This document shows, in pieces, positions 1 to 5,698 of a DNA stretch of 5,721 nucleotides. The stretch's first letter is position 1. Each line of letters begins with the position of its first letter. Both the position numbers and the translations under genes were made by a program. The stretch comes from an uncultured Selenomonadaceae bacterium (GTDB lineage: Bacteria > Bacillota > Negativicutes > Selenomonadales > Selenomonadaceae): the NCBI GenBank assembly GCA_945637225.1, contig CALZDE010000140.1:1-5721 (forward strand), given 5' to 3'. The notes below the pieces were generated by a model, which did no database searches, was not told the DNA's origin, and saw nothing but the letters and a program-made list of their open reading frames with translations.

Positions 1-24
1 ATGAAATTTGAGGTGATAACATGA
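1..24 (+). CDS. Possible 3' end of an upstream gene (last seven codons)
   Basis: Frame 1 is open from the left edge and ends with TGA at 22-24, overlapping the helicase start in an ATGA arrangement. The visible residues are MKFEVIT. Such overlaps are typical of translationally coupled operon partners, so this may be the C-terminus of a gene lying to the left. Seven codons are far too few to show that the frame is coding, and the ATG at position 1 may be chance. No function can be given. Confidence 0.35.
   Translation: MKFEVIT
10..16 (+). promoter_or_regulatory. Ribosome binding site of the helicase gene
   Basis: GAGGTGA lies four bases before the ATG at 21 (seven bases counting from GAGG). 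It supports that ATG as the start. It falls inside the possible upstream frame, as expected for coupled translation. Confidence 0.6.
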
Positions 25-2597
25 GTAATAATTTTTACTGGAGCAATTTTAATGAGGATTTTATTCGTAGTGTTGTTTATAACGATAAAACTCCTAGTGA
101 TTCTAAGCCTTCCACGGATATTGAGGACATAGATCTCCTTATCCCATATATGGATAATATTTCTGGACTTCCTACCCCTACATTTGTTAGCACTTATCGC
201 ACCGAAATAGAGGATCTTATTTTACAGCCTAATCCAAATATAGCCAAATCTGTCTATAAATACATAACCCATAAAAGGTCTGTAGACTCTAGAGCTATCA
301 TGACTGAATTACGCTCAATGCCACTGTCACATCAATTTACGGCAGCTTATTCAACAGCTCTAGTGGAGATTGGATGTGGCTATACTAAATTGGAATATGA
401 TTCTCCATTTAAGCTGCCGATGTCAATAGATTTACAAAATACAATTTGCAATGATGTTCCTCTGTACGATTTCCAGAAAGAAGCTGTATCATGCCTAGAA
501 AATGATTATTTGATAAATAAAAAAAGAGCAGGACTGCTTGTCATGCCTACTGGCAGCGGTAAGACAAAAACTGCAACGTATTTCCTGCTAAAATATATGA
601 TTCCCTCTGGCTATCAGGTTATCTGGCTAACCCATCGTCATATGCTAGTGGACCAGGCAGCAGATGCTTTTGTAAATAACTGCAGTCTGATAAAAGACAG
701 TAAACCAAAATCTGATAAATTCACAATAACCTGTGTATCTGGTCAACACAGCAATATTAAGATTGCCGATAAGACAGATAATGTTATCATCATAAGTGTT
801 CAATCTGGGTTCCGCAATCTGCCATATCTACAGCCAATATTAGGTAAAAAGGTTATTGTTGTTATTGATGAAGCACATCATTCTGTAGCAAAATCATATC
901 AGCGAATTATGGATTATATTTATCAGCAAAGAAAAGGCACATTGCTACTGGGATTAACAGCAACGCCTATCCGTGGCACAGATAAAGAAAGTCAAATACT
1001 ATATAATATCTTTAATCGACATATTATATATGATATTTCCATGAATGAGTTAATCATTAAAAGAATTCTAGCTGAGCCTCAATTTCAGCAGATAAACACC
1101 AATATTAACTTTGAACCCAAAATCACTGTTGATGAAGGTAAGCTTATTAAACGCTATGGAGAATTGCCTCCTTCTGTTATCCAAAAAGTAGCTAATTCTG
1201 CTAAACGTAATAAACTCATTGTAAAGACGTATTTAGATAATCGCAAGCAATATGGAAAAACATTGATATTTGCATTAAATGTTGAGCATTGTGTAACTCT
1301 CTGCAAGGATTTCAAAAAAGCTGGCGTAAAAGCTGATTTTATTTATTCGGGAAAAGATGATAATGACAGGATTATCCGTGATTTTCAAGCTGACCGCATT
1401 GATGTCCTTATCAACATTAACATTCTTACTGAGGGAAGTGACGTACCTAAAATTCAAACCATCTTCCTGACACGTCCTACCCAAAGTGAAGGTCTGCTAG
1501 TTCAAATGATTGGTCGTGGTCTCCGTGGTCCTAAAGCGCAAGGTACAGCTATTGCTTATATTGTTGATTTCTGTGATAAATGGGATGTTTTCAATAAATG
1601 GTTAAATCCTGAAGTAATTATGCGCGATGCAGAAGAATTGCCAGAAAAAACACCTAGAAAAGCAAGAGAAGTAAAAAGATATCCATTACAACTCATTCTT
1701 GATATCTATAAGGGAATAGCATACCATGGAGATAGCAGTCTGAGCATGATTCAGGGATTACCTGTTGGCTGGTATGACTGTTCCAGGTCTGGGAATGATG
1801 ATAAAATTCTCGTATTTTCTGGTCAAGAAGATGCTTATGCAGAGCTTACCAGATTTCTTAACTCCAAAGATCCCCAAAGCTATGCTATAGAAACTCCTCG
1901 GCTTTTTAGAAAATTCTTTTGCGATTTGTCCTTCCCACCATATATGCGTGACATCGATCGTTTTATAAAACACTACCTACTGGCTGGTGTACCTGAATAC
2001 CATCCACTAAACGAACTCGATGCTATTGATGTCATGGAAATAGCCAAGCAGCTATTGCAGGATAATATTGGATTAGCTGAACTTTATCCTCATATCCAAA
2101 ATATATATTCTGATAATACAGAAATAATTGATTCTGTCTATGGTGGTTTTGTAGACTTTTACAATGGAGTGATGACATGTATAACCAGTATTAATCAAGG
2201 ATATGTACCAGATACAAAACTAGTTTTATTCCCACCAGAACAAATACCATATAATCCTACACCTGCCTATGACCTTCAGGAGCTTTATAAAGAAGTTGTC
2301 AACGAAATGTTTGGTGGGACATATGATGGCATTGAATACGTACACTGGACTTCAAAACCTTGTCGTAATTTCTTTGGACAATATACCATTGGTGGTAGAA
2401 TATTGATTAATTCTCTGCTAAATTCACCTGACGTTCCTAGAGAAGTGGTTAAATTCGTAATTTACCATGAGCTACTGCATAGAGATAATATGTCTCACAA
2501 TAAATTTTTTAAAAAGAAAGAACACCTTTATCCTGGATATGTTGAACTCGATCGATTCTTAGATAATACATTTAATAAATTTACTTTAAAAATGTGA
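21..2597 (+). CDS. DEAH-box SF2 helicase fused to a C-terminal SprT-like metallopeptidase domain
   Basis: Predicted cytoplasmic ATP-dependent nucleic-acid helicase or translocase of 858 residues. Residues 1-145 are an N-terminal region I do not recognise. The helicase core covers about 146-530: LYDFQKEAV (148-156), Walker A MPTGSGKT (175-182), motif Ia around LTHRHMLVDQ (203-212), Walker B DEAH (283-286), motif III TAT (313-315), motif V around LTEGSDVP (469-476) and motif VI QMIGRGLRGP (495-504). All are intact, so ATPase activity is likely. Residues 540-745 are unassigned. Residues 746-850 resemble SprT-like zinc peptidases: a YDLQELYKEVVNEMF opening (750-764), INSLL (796-800), then HELLH (816-820) with a third candidate ligand His826 (HExxH-x5-H) and a YPGY segment. 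No C-terminal zinc ribbon follows. SprT/SPRTN proteins digest DNA-protein crosslinks, so a role in clearing protein-bound DNA or in defence is plausible but inferred. The start is fixed by GAGGTGA at 10-16. Confidence 0.9.
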   Translation: MSNNFYWSNFNEDFIRSVVYNDKTPSDSKPSTDIEDIDLLIPYMDNISGLPTPTFVSTYRTEIEDLILQPNPNIAKSVYKYITHKRSVDSRAIMTELRSMPLSHQFTAAYSTALVEIGCGYTKLEYDSPFKLPMSIDLQNTICNDVPLYDFQKEAVSCLENDYLINKKRAGLLVMPTGSGKTKTATYFLLKYMIPSGYQVIWLTHRHMLVDQAADAFVNNCSLIKDSKPKSDKFTITCVSGQHSNIKIADKTDNVIIISVQSGFRNLPYLQPILGKKVIVVIDEAHHSVAKSYQRIMDYIYQQRKGTLLLGLTATPIRGTDKESQILYNIFNRHIIYDISMNELIIKRILAEPQFQQINTNINFEPKITVDEGKLIKRYGELPPSVIQKVANSAKRNKLIVKTYLDNRKQYGKTLIFALNVEHCVTLCKDFKKAGVKADFIYSGKDDNDRIIRDFQADRIDVLININILTEGSDVPKIQTIFLTRPTQSEGLLVQMIGRGLRGPKAQGTAIAYIVDFCDKWDVFNKWLNPEVIMRDAEELPEKTPRKAREVKRYPLQLILDIYKGIAYHGDSSLSMIQGLPVGWYDCSRSGNDDKILVFSGQEDAYAELTRFLNSKDPQSYAIETPRLFRKFFCDLSFPPYMRDIDRFIKHYLLAGVPEYHPLNELDAIDVMEIAKQLLQDNIGLAELYPHIQNIYSDNTEIIDSVYGGFVDFYNGVMTCITSINQGYVPDTKLVLFPPEQIPYNPTPAYDLQELYKEVVNEMFGGTYDGIEYVHWTSKPCRNFFGQYTIGGRILINSLLNSPDVPREVVKFVIYHELLHRDNMSHNKFFKKKEHLYPGYVELDRFLDNTFNKFTLKM

Positions 2598-2661
2598 CTC
2601 AACCTTCCCACATAAAAAAGTACTGTAAGACCTTGATTTTACGGGCTTCGTAAATAAAAAT

Positions 2662-2733
2662 ATAGCATAAAACCTCCAATTTTGGTATAATTTAAGTACC
2701 ACCAAAAACATACAAAAAGGAGTTTTATGCTAT
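2662..2733 (+). promoter_or_regulatory. Inverted repeat masking a ribosome binding site, with an internal promoter
   Basis: The arm at 2662-2677 (ATAGCATAAAACCTCC) pairs with 2719-2733 (GGAGTTTTATGCTAT), with one extra C in the left arm. The right arm includes the GGAG Shine-Dalgarno and the first two bases of the ATG at 2732. Between the arms, TGGTATAAT (2683-2691) is an extended -10 promoter whose transcripts would start near 2698 and so lack the left arm. Only read-through transcripts would form the hairpin and lose translation. This matches the logic known for IS10 and IS50. A nested TTTTGGT/ACCAAAA pair (2680-2686, 2701-2707) surrounds the start region. Confidence 0.5.
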
Positions 2734-2770
2734 GGCTACTATTATACCAGAAAATAACAAAATGCAATAA
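2732..2770 (+). pseudogene. Truncated transposase-like stub (12 codons)
   Basis: A start codon follows AAAAAGGAG (2714-2722) with nine bases of spacing. The frame reads MATIIPENNKMQ and ends at TAA (2768-2770). A well-formed start that runs into an early stop in AT-rich non-coding sequence suggests a gene cut off soon after its start by deletion or recombination. The short peptide recalls the N-termini of some DDE transposases, but it is too short to assign to a family. Confidence 0.35.
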
Positions 2771-2808
2771 CTGTTACATCATCAATTTTAAATTTTTTTA
2801 TATAAATC

Positions 2809-2866
2809 AGCTTTTGTATTGATGTTTACTCAATAGGTAAATCAAATATATAAAAGCTTTTTTATT
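2809..2866 (+). terminator. AT-rich rho-independent terminator-like hairpin
   Basis: AGCTTTT (2809-2815) pairs with AAAAGCT (2852-2858). The stem continues inward with GTAT/ATAT, TGA/TCA and TTTAC/GTAAA, with small bulges, to a seven-base loop at 2830-2836. The right arm runs into a T tract (2858-2863). It would stop transcription coming from the helicase or the IS remnant and insulate the iron-regulated promoter downstream. The stem is weak in G+C, so its efficiency is uncertain. Confidence 0.5.
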
Positions 2867-2891
2867 GCACATTTTCAAAATTTTTATAAAA

Positions 2892-2911
2892 GGTATTGAA
2901 AATCATTATCA
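2892..2911 (+). promoter_or_regulatory. Fur box (iron-responsive operator)
   Basis: Positions 2892-2910 match 16 of 19 bases of the classical Fur consensus GATAATGATAATCATTATC. The 7-1-7 core TGAAAATCATTATCA (2897-2911) differs from TGATAATNATTATCA at one position. It covers the -35 element and half of the spacer, so iron-loaded Fur would block RNA polymerase. This predicts that the DUF3793-flavodoxin operon is repressed when iron is plentiful and expressed under iron limitation. Confidence 0.8.
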
Positions 2912-2924
2912 CATATGCTATAAT
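2896..2924 (+). promoter_or_regulatory. Sigma-A promoter of the DUF3793-flavodoxin operon
   Basis: The -35 is TTGAAA (2896-2901) and the -10 is a perfect TATAAT (2919-2924), 17 bases apart. A TGC (2916-2918) just before the -10 makes it an extended -10. Transcription should start near 2931, leaving a leader of about 35 bases before the DUF3793 start. Confidence 0.8.
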
Positions 2925-2965
2925 ACATCCATACATGAAAATAATTCTCAAAAAGGAGGCATAGC

Positions 2966-3535
2966 ATGAGCTTTGAAGAAACATTAGTATATTATTGTGC
3001 ACCTACCCTGACAGGTCTAAAATCCGCCAGCATGGTATCTTTCTCAGTAAAAACTGAAGCTGACGAAAAAGTATTAAAATCAACGTTAAGCAGTTATAAA
3101 AGCTGTTTCAAGTGCAAAGGAATTTTATTTATGGAGCTTGCCCGACAAAGAGAACATGTTCTAATCTTGTTCTACCGTCCTAAAATCCTAAAAATACTCT
3201 TCAACTCACCACAGGTTAGAGAAATGCTCCAACAATATGATTATCCTTCCACTGAAGAATTAAAAAAGCTTTTGATCCATTTGAAGCAGAGGATTGCTCA
3301 CTGTCAAAGCTTTCCGCATGAAATAGGACTTTTTCTCGGCTATCCTCCTAAGGATGTACTGTCATTTATCGAACATCATGGACAGGATTATCTTTGCTGT
3401 GGTTATTGGAAGGTATACCATAATGAGGATTCTGCAAGGAAACTTTTCGCCAGTTATGCAAAATGTACAAAGCATGTCTGGAAAATAATAAAATCTGGTG
3501 GCAGCATAGAATCAGTGCTTTGTCCTGCCAGCTAA
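2966..3535 (+). CDS. DUF3793 family protein
   Basis: Cytoplasmic protein of 189 residues with no signal peptide or membrane segment. It looks like the DUF3793 family, which is widespread in anaerobic Firmicutes and often sits beside flavodoxin genes. Recognisable blocks are CAPTLTGLK (11-19), a central segment with FPHEIGLFLGYPP (116-128) and CCGYWKVY (144-151). Cysteines at 11, 47, 50, 113, 144, 145, 167 and 186 could bind metal or undergo redox chemistry, but no standard motif is formed. No biochemical role is known to me. The ATG at 2966 follows AAAAGGAGG (2951-2959) with six bases of spacing. It is the first gene of a Fur-controlled operon, with flavodoxin starting 18 bases after its stop, so a role in iron limitation or electron transfer is inferred from context. 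Confidence 0.85.
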   Translation: MSFEETLVYYCAPTLTGLKSASMVSFSVKTEADEKVLKSTLSSYKSCFKCKGILFMELARQREHVLILFYRPKILKILFNSPQVREMLQQYDYPSTEELKKLLIHLKQRIAHCQSFPHEIGLFLGYPPKDVLSFIEHHGQDYLCCGYWKVYHNEDSARKLFASYAKCTKHVWKIIKSGGSIESVLCPAS

Positions 3536-3553
3536 ATTGAAAGGAGTTTATTT

Positions 3554-3985
3554 ATGAAAATTGCAATTGTTTATTGGTCTGGTTCTGGAAATACTGAAGC
3601 TATGGCAAATGCTATGCTTGAAGGAGCTAAAAATGCGGGTGCAGAGGTCAGATTATTTGAAGTACGCGATTATAATTATGAAACCATGGGGATTTACGAT
3701 GGTTTTCTTTTCGGATGTCCTGCTATGGGCTGTGAAGTATTGGAAGAAGCTGAGTTTGAACCATTCTTTGCCAATGCAGAAACCAAGCTGAAAGGTATAC
3801 CTGTTGGTCTTTTTGGCTCCTATGGATGGGGAAGCGGTGAATGGATGCAGGCATGGCTGGAGCGTTGCAAAAATGCTGGTGCCAAGGTATTTGGTGATGG
3901 CGTAATCATCAATAATGAACCAGATGCTGATGGTATTGCAGAATGTACAAACTTTGCCATAGATTTTGTAAAAAATAACTCTTAA
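3554..3985 (+). CDS. Short-chain flavodoxin (FMN electron carrier)
   Basis: Soluble 143-residue flavodoxin that carries electrons on FMN and substitutes for ferredoxin when iron is scarce. The FMN phosphate loop is SGSGNTE (9-15) after the first beta strand. GCPAMGCE (54-61) is the loop near the flavin ring, and GLFGSYGWGSGEW (85-97) supplies the stacking aromatic, probably Trp92. From memory, these blocks match the Megasphaera elsdenii flavodoxin closely, with Trp8 and Trp92 aligning to its Trp7 and Trp91. The length is normal for the short-chain class, which lacks the inserted loop of long-chain flavodoxins. AAAGGAG (3540-3546) lies seven bases before the ATG. It is the second gene of the operon led by DUF3793 and should be induced by iron limitation through the Fur box at 2892-2911. 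Confidence 0.95.
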   Translation: MKIAIVYWSGSGNTEAMANAMLEGAKNAGAEVRLFEVRDYNYETMGIYDGFLFGCPAMGCEVLEEAEFEPFFANAETKLKGIPVGLFGSYGWGSGEWMQAWLERCKNAGAKVFGDGVIINNEPDADGIAECTNFAIDFVKNNS

Positions 3986-4015
3986 TAATCTATTTATTTT
4001 TATTTATAGCCTAAA

Positions 4016-4070
4016 GCAAAAACTCTCTGTTAGGATTATTCAATAATACTAGCAGAGAGCTTTTTATTTT
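4016..4070. terminator. Strong bidirectional rho-independent terminator
   Basis: CTCTCTGTTAG (4023-4033) pairs with CTAGCAGAGAG (4049-4059) through 11 pairs with one G-T wobble. An inner ATTAT/ATAAT extension leaves a three-base loop. TTTTTATTTT follows on the plus strand (4061-4070). On the minus strand the complement of the A tract at 4018-4022 gives a T run. It ends the DUF3793-flavodoxin operon and can also end the DUF4250 transcript coming the other way. Confidence 0.85.
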
Positions 4071-4116
4071 GTCCGTTATATTCTTTTACTTGCCTAAAAT
4101 ATACTCATATTTTTTA

Positions 4117-4154
4117 AGTACAGACATTATTTATCATCATATCCTATCTGTACT
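4117..4154. repeat. Inverted repeat overlapping the DUF4250 stop codon
   Basis: AGTACAGA (4117-4124) and TCTGTACT (4147-4154) are perfect 8-base complements separated by 22 bases. On the DUF4250 strand the first arm overlaps the last codons. The second arm is followed by an A-rich run rather than a T tract, so it is not a standard terminator. It may help stabilise the mRNA 3' end, or may be chance. Confidence 0.35.
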
Positions 4155-4317
4155 GATTTGTTTCACTGTCATATGTAAAACCTGCCGCTTCCAGCTTTTT
4201 ATCAATTGCATTTTTATCCTCATCCATATCATCACAAAGTTCATCAATAGAGCTGTACTGGTCACGCAATTTCATATTAATCATACTGAGCAGCATAAAA
4301 GGGTCTTTTGGTAACAT
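4144..4317 (-). CDS. DUF4250 family small protein
   Basis: A 57-codon gene beginning MLPKDPFMLLSMINMKLRDQ and ending in TAG (4146-4144). The opening LPKDPFxLLSxxNxKLRDxYSSxDELC pattern is typical of DUF4250, small acidic cytoplasmic proteins of unknown function common in Clostridia and Negativicutes. The middle (DELCDDMDEDKNAIDKKLEAAG) looks like a short helical module, and the tail YDSETNQYR also fits the family. On the minus strand AAGGA (4329-4325) precedes the ATG by seven bases. An in-frame ATG six bases earlier is too close to that site to be used. It stands alone, divergent from the secreted-protein gene. A longer open frame on the opposite strand overlaps it and is only its shadow. 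Confidence 0.88.
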   Translation of the reverse strand: MLPKDPFMLLSMINMKLRDQYSSIDELCDDMDEDKNAIDKKLEAAGFTYDSETNQYR

Positions 4318-4380
4318 AATCATTTCCTTCTTTCATCATAAACTGTATATTTTCATAGAAATAAGCACTACTATTATCAT

Positions 4381-4409
4381 ATTTTACATCAAATTTATTA
4401 ATTAATCAA
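4381..4409 (-). promoter_or_regulatory. Candidate promoter of DUF4250
   Basis: On the minus strand TTGATT (4409-4404) and TAAAAT (4386-4381) are 17 bases apart. Transcription would start near 4374, giving a leader of about 57 bases. The region is very AT-rich, so chance matches are likely. Confidence 0.4.
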
Positions 4410-4425
4410 TAGATAAATAAATTAG

Positions 4426-4454
4426 TTGCATAAATGATAAAAATAGTGTAATAT
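4426..4454 (+). promoter_or_regulatory. Candidate promoter of the secreted-protein gene
   Basis: TTGCAT (4426-4431) and TAATAT (4449-4454) are 17 bases apart, which puts the transcription start near 4461, about 35 bases before the ATG at 4496. It lies back to back with the DUF4250 promoter. An AATTTATT/AATAAATT inverted repeat (4392-4399, 4416-4423) lies between and across them, but it is low-complexity. Confidence 0.45.
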
Positions 4455-4495
4455 AAAATATATCAGTAAATTATAACTAAGGGATGGTGTTTTTA

Positions 4496-5107
4496 ATGTT
4501 TTCATTAAAAAAATTTATTATTCTATCAATGATTTCGCTAATCGTAGCCGTTAATTCTACAGCTTTAGCCGCTGAAAATAATACCGCTAAACGGGTAGCA
4601 CTTCTGCCAGTCATGCATTTATATTGCCATTGGAATCACTCAGAATCAGAAGAAAAAGCTCTAAACCAGCTTTTTAAGCGTGAAATACACATTCCATTGA
4701 ATGGACTCCTTAAAATAACAGAGGAAATTCCACCTGAAACGTCAGTTGCTGCATTTAATAAAAATTACCATGATATGAAAACAACTAACAAAAAAGCCGA
4801 TATAAAGGATGCTGTTAAAGCTTCTGCTGAGGAAATAAATGCCGACATATTTATTCTGCCGATAGCTAAATCCTGCTCTCAGGAAACTTTCTCACTAGGA
4901 TTTGATGGTAATGTCATGGTGAGCCGAGCTATTATGGAGCTTTTTGTATATGATAAAAGTACAGGTACTGTTCAAACCTACAAATATCACGATTATTACA
5001 ATGATACCTTCTTACTTATTGGTACAGTAGATAGCTTACTGAAAAATTGTGCTAATCATGTATTGAAAAAAGCTAATTTGAAGCAGCTTGTCACAGGAAA
5101 CAACTAA
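4496..5107 (+). CDS. Exported protein of unknown function
   Basis: Predicted 203-residue protein with a classic Sec signal peptide: basic KK at 5-6, a hydrophobic core (7-19) and an ALA cleavage site, probably after Ala25. There is no lipobox cysteine, so it should be periplasmic or secreted, not a lipoprotein. I do not recognise a family. The mature part starts with a strand-like KRVALLPV (32-39), and ADIFILPIA (116-124) could be a second strand. This alternation recalls small periplasmic or outer-membrane-associated alpha/beta domains, but that is only an impression. His41, Cys44, His45 and His48 form a possible metal-binding cluster. An earlier in-frame ATG at 4484 is less likely: AAGGGATGGTG (4479-4489) gives well-spaced ribosome binding only for 4496. 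It is transcribed alone and followed by a terminator at 5114-5155. Confidence 0.75.
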   Translation: MFSLKKFIILSMISLIVAVNSTALAAENNTAKRVALLPVMHLYCHWNHSESEEKALNQLFKREIHIPLNGLLKITEEIPPETSVAAFNKNYHDMKTTNKKADIKDAVKASAEEINADIFILPIAKSCSQETFSLGFDGNVMVSRAIMELFVYDKSTGTVQTYKYHDYYNDTFLLIGTVDSLLKNCANHVLKKANLKQLVTGNN

Positions 5108-5113
5108 AAATTA

Positions 5114-5155
5114 AGGGCTGAGATATACGTTATTTTCGTTCTCCCAGTCCTTTTT
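5114..5155. terminator. Bidirectional terminator between converging genes
   Basis: AGGGCTG (5114-5120) pairs with CAGTCCT (5145-5151), including one G-T pair. The stem continues with AGA/TCT after a two-base bulge. TTTTT (5151-5155) follows on the plus strand. On the minus strand the stem is followed by TTAATTTTT. It serves both the exported-protein gene and the Flavodoxin_3 gene arriving from the right. Confidence 0.75.
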
Positions 5156-5164
5156 ATTGCATAA

Positions 5165-5698
5165 TTACTTTTTCATTCGCTGAAGCATTCTTGCGTATCT
5201 TCCTGTCATTTCACGAATAAATTCCTTCGCCTTTATTAAATCATTTTCATCAGGATGTCCCTTAGCGGCTTCCCAACGGGCAATATTTTCTGGTGTAGCA
5301 CCATGATGTTTATCCTGTGGCATATTGCTTCTCTTGGCAATAAGGGCAGGATTTAATTCACCCTGTAAGCTAAATGTCCCCAGTACATAACAATCTTCGC
5401 CTAACATACTGCCAGCACGTGCAAATGATGTAATCGCGTGTTCACTACCAGCATAAGCTCCATGTGTCTGAAAAAATACTACCGTTTTATTATTAATTTT
5501 TTGTAAAAACGCCTTCATTTTATCTGCTGGACCACCAAGACGAAGCCAATAGCCAGCCACAATAACGTCATATTTACTCAAATCCTCTGGTGCATTATCT
5601 GTAGTAAAACAGTCACAGCCTAATTCTTCTGCCATTGCCTTTGCTAATTTTTCAGTATTTCCTGTTACTGATGTATAAACCACAGCCCAATTATTCAT
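5165..5698 (-). CDS. Flavodoxin family protein (Flavodoxin_3 type)
   Basis: A 177-residue cytoplasmic flavodoxin-fold protein, probably binding FMN and acting as an electron carrier or oxidoreductase partner. The phosphate-binding loop is TSVTGNTEK (9-17) after strand WAVVY. YDVIVAGYWLRLGGPADK (43-60) and VVFFQTHGAYAGSEHA (73-88) are the next two core strands with their flavin loops. The tail HPDENDLIKAKEFIREM (148-164) is a helix typical of the Flavodoxin_3 (PF12641-like) group. It is clearly different from the short-chain flavodoxin at 3554-3985. Proteins of this type include partners of heme- or bile-pigment-related enzymes, but the substrate here cannot be told. On the minus strand GGGAGAAG (5713-5706) precedes the ATG, with GGAG ten bases away. 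Its promoter lies outside the window. Confidence 0.85.
   Translation of the reverse strand: MNNWAVVYTSVTGNTEKLAKAMAEELGCDCFTTDNAPEDLSKYDVIVAGYWLRLGGPADKMKAFLQKINNKTVVFFQTHGAYAGSEHAITSFARAGSMLGEDCYVLGTFSLQGELNPALIAKRSNMPQDKHHGATPENIARWEAAKGHPDENDLIKAKEFIREMTGRYARMLQRMKK

Larger units (their letters stand above)
2662..2770 (+). mobile_element. Remnant of the left part of an insertion sequence
   Basis: This stretch has the layout of an IS leader: an extended -10 promoter, a strong Shine-Dalgarno site, a transposase-like start codon and an inverted repeat able to mask that start. The reading frame stops after 12 codons and nothing transposase-like follows, so the rest of the element is lost. The true outer end is not visible; a short hairpin at 2638-2654 (TTTACG/CGTAAA) may belong to it. 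No target-site duplication was found. The IS family is not identified. An alternative is a small non-coding regulatory leader unrelated to transposition. Confidence 0.4.

Noticed and set aside
1275..1484. 69-codon open frame on the minus strand inside the helicase gene
   Set aside because: It is antisense to conserved helicase motif V and has no family resemblance; it is a shadow of the helicase frame.
1758..1973. 71-codon open frame on the minus strand inside the helicase gene
   Set aside because: It lies wholly within the long helicase frame and shows no recognisable protein features.
2638..2654. TTTACG/CGTAAA hairpin after the helicase gene as a terminator
   Set aside because: The stem is only six pairs and is followed by an A-rich run, not a T tract; it may be part of the IS remnant instead.
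3561..3791. 76-codon open frame on the plus strand overlapping flavodoxin
   Set aside because: It is out of frame with a clear flavodoxin whose motifs are intact; a shadow.
4069..4314. 81-codon open frame on the plus strand
   Set aside because: It starts with GTG at the end of a terminator T tract, has no good ribosome binding site, and its hydrophobic sequence is the complement of the DUF4250 gene.
4361..4385. Possible second Fur box before DUF4250
   Set aside because: A TGATAAT half-site is present on the minus strand, but overall only about 11 of 19 consensus positions match, which is expected by chance in such AT-rich sequence.
4484..4495. Earlier ATG for the exported protein
   Set aside because: No ribosome binding site lies at a usable distance; AAGGGATGGTG fits the ATG at 4496, which also gives a cleaner signal peptide.
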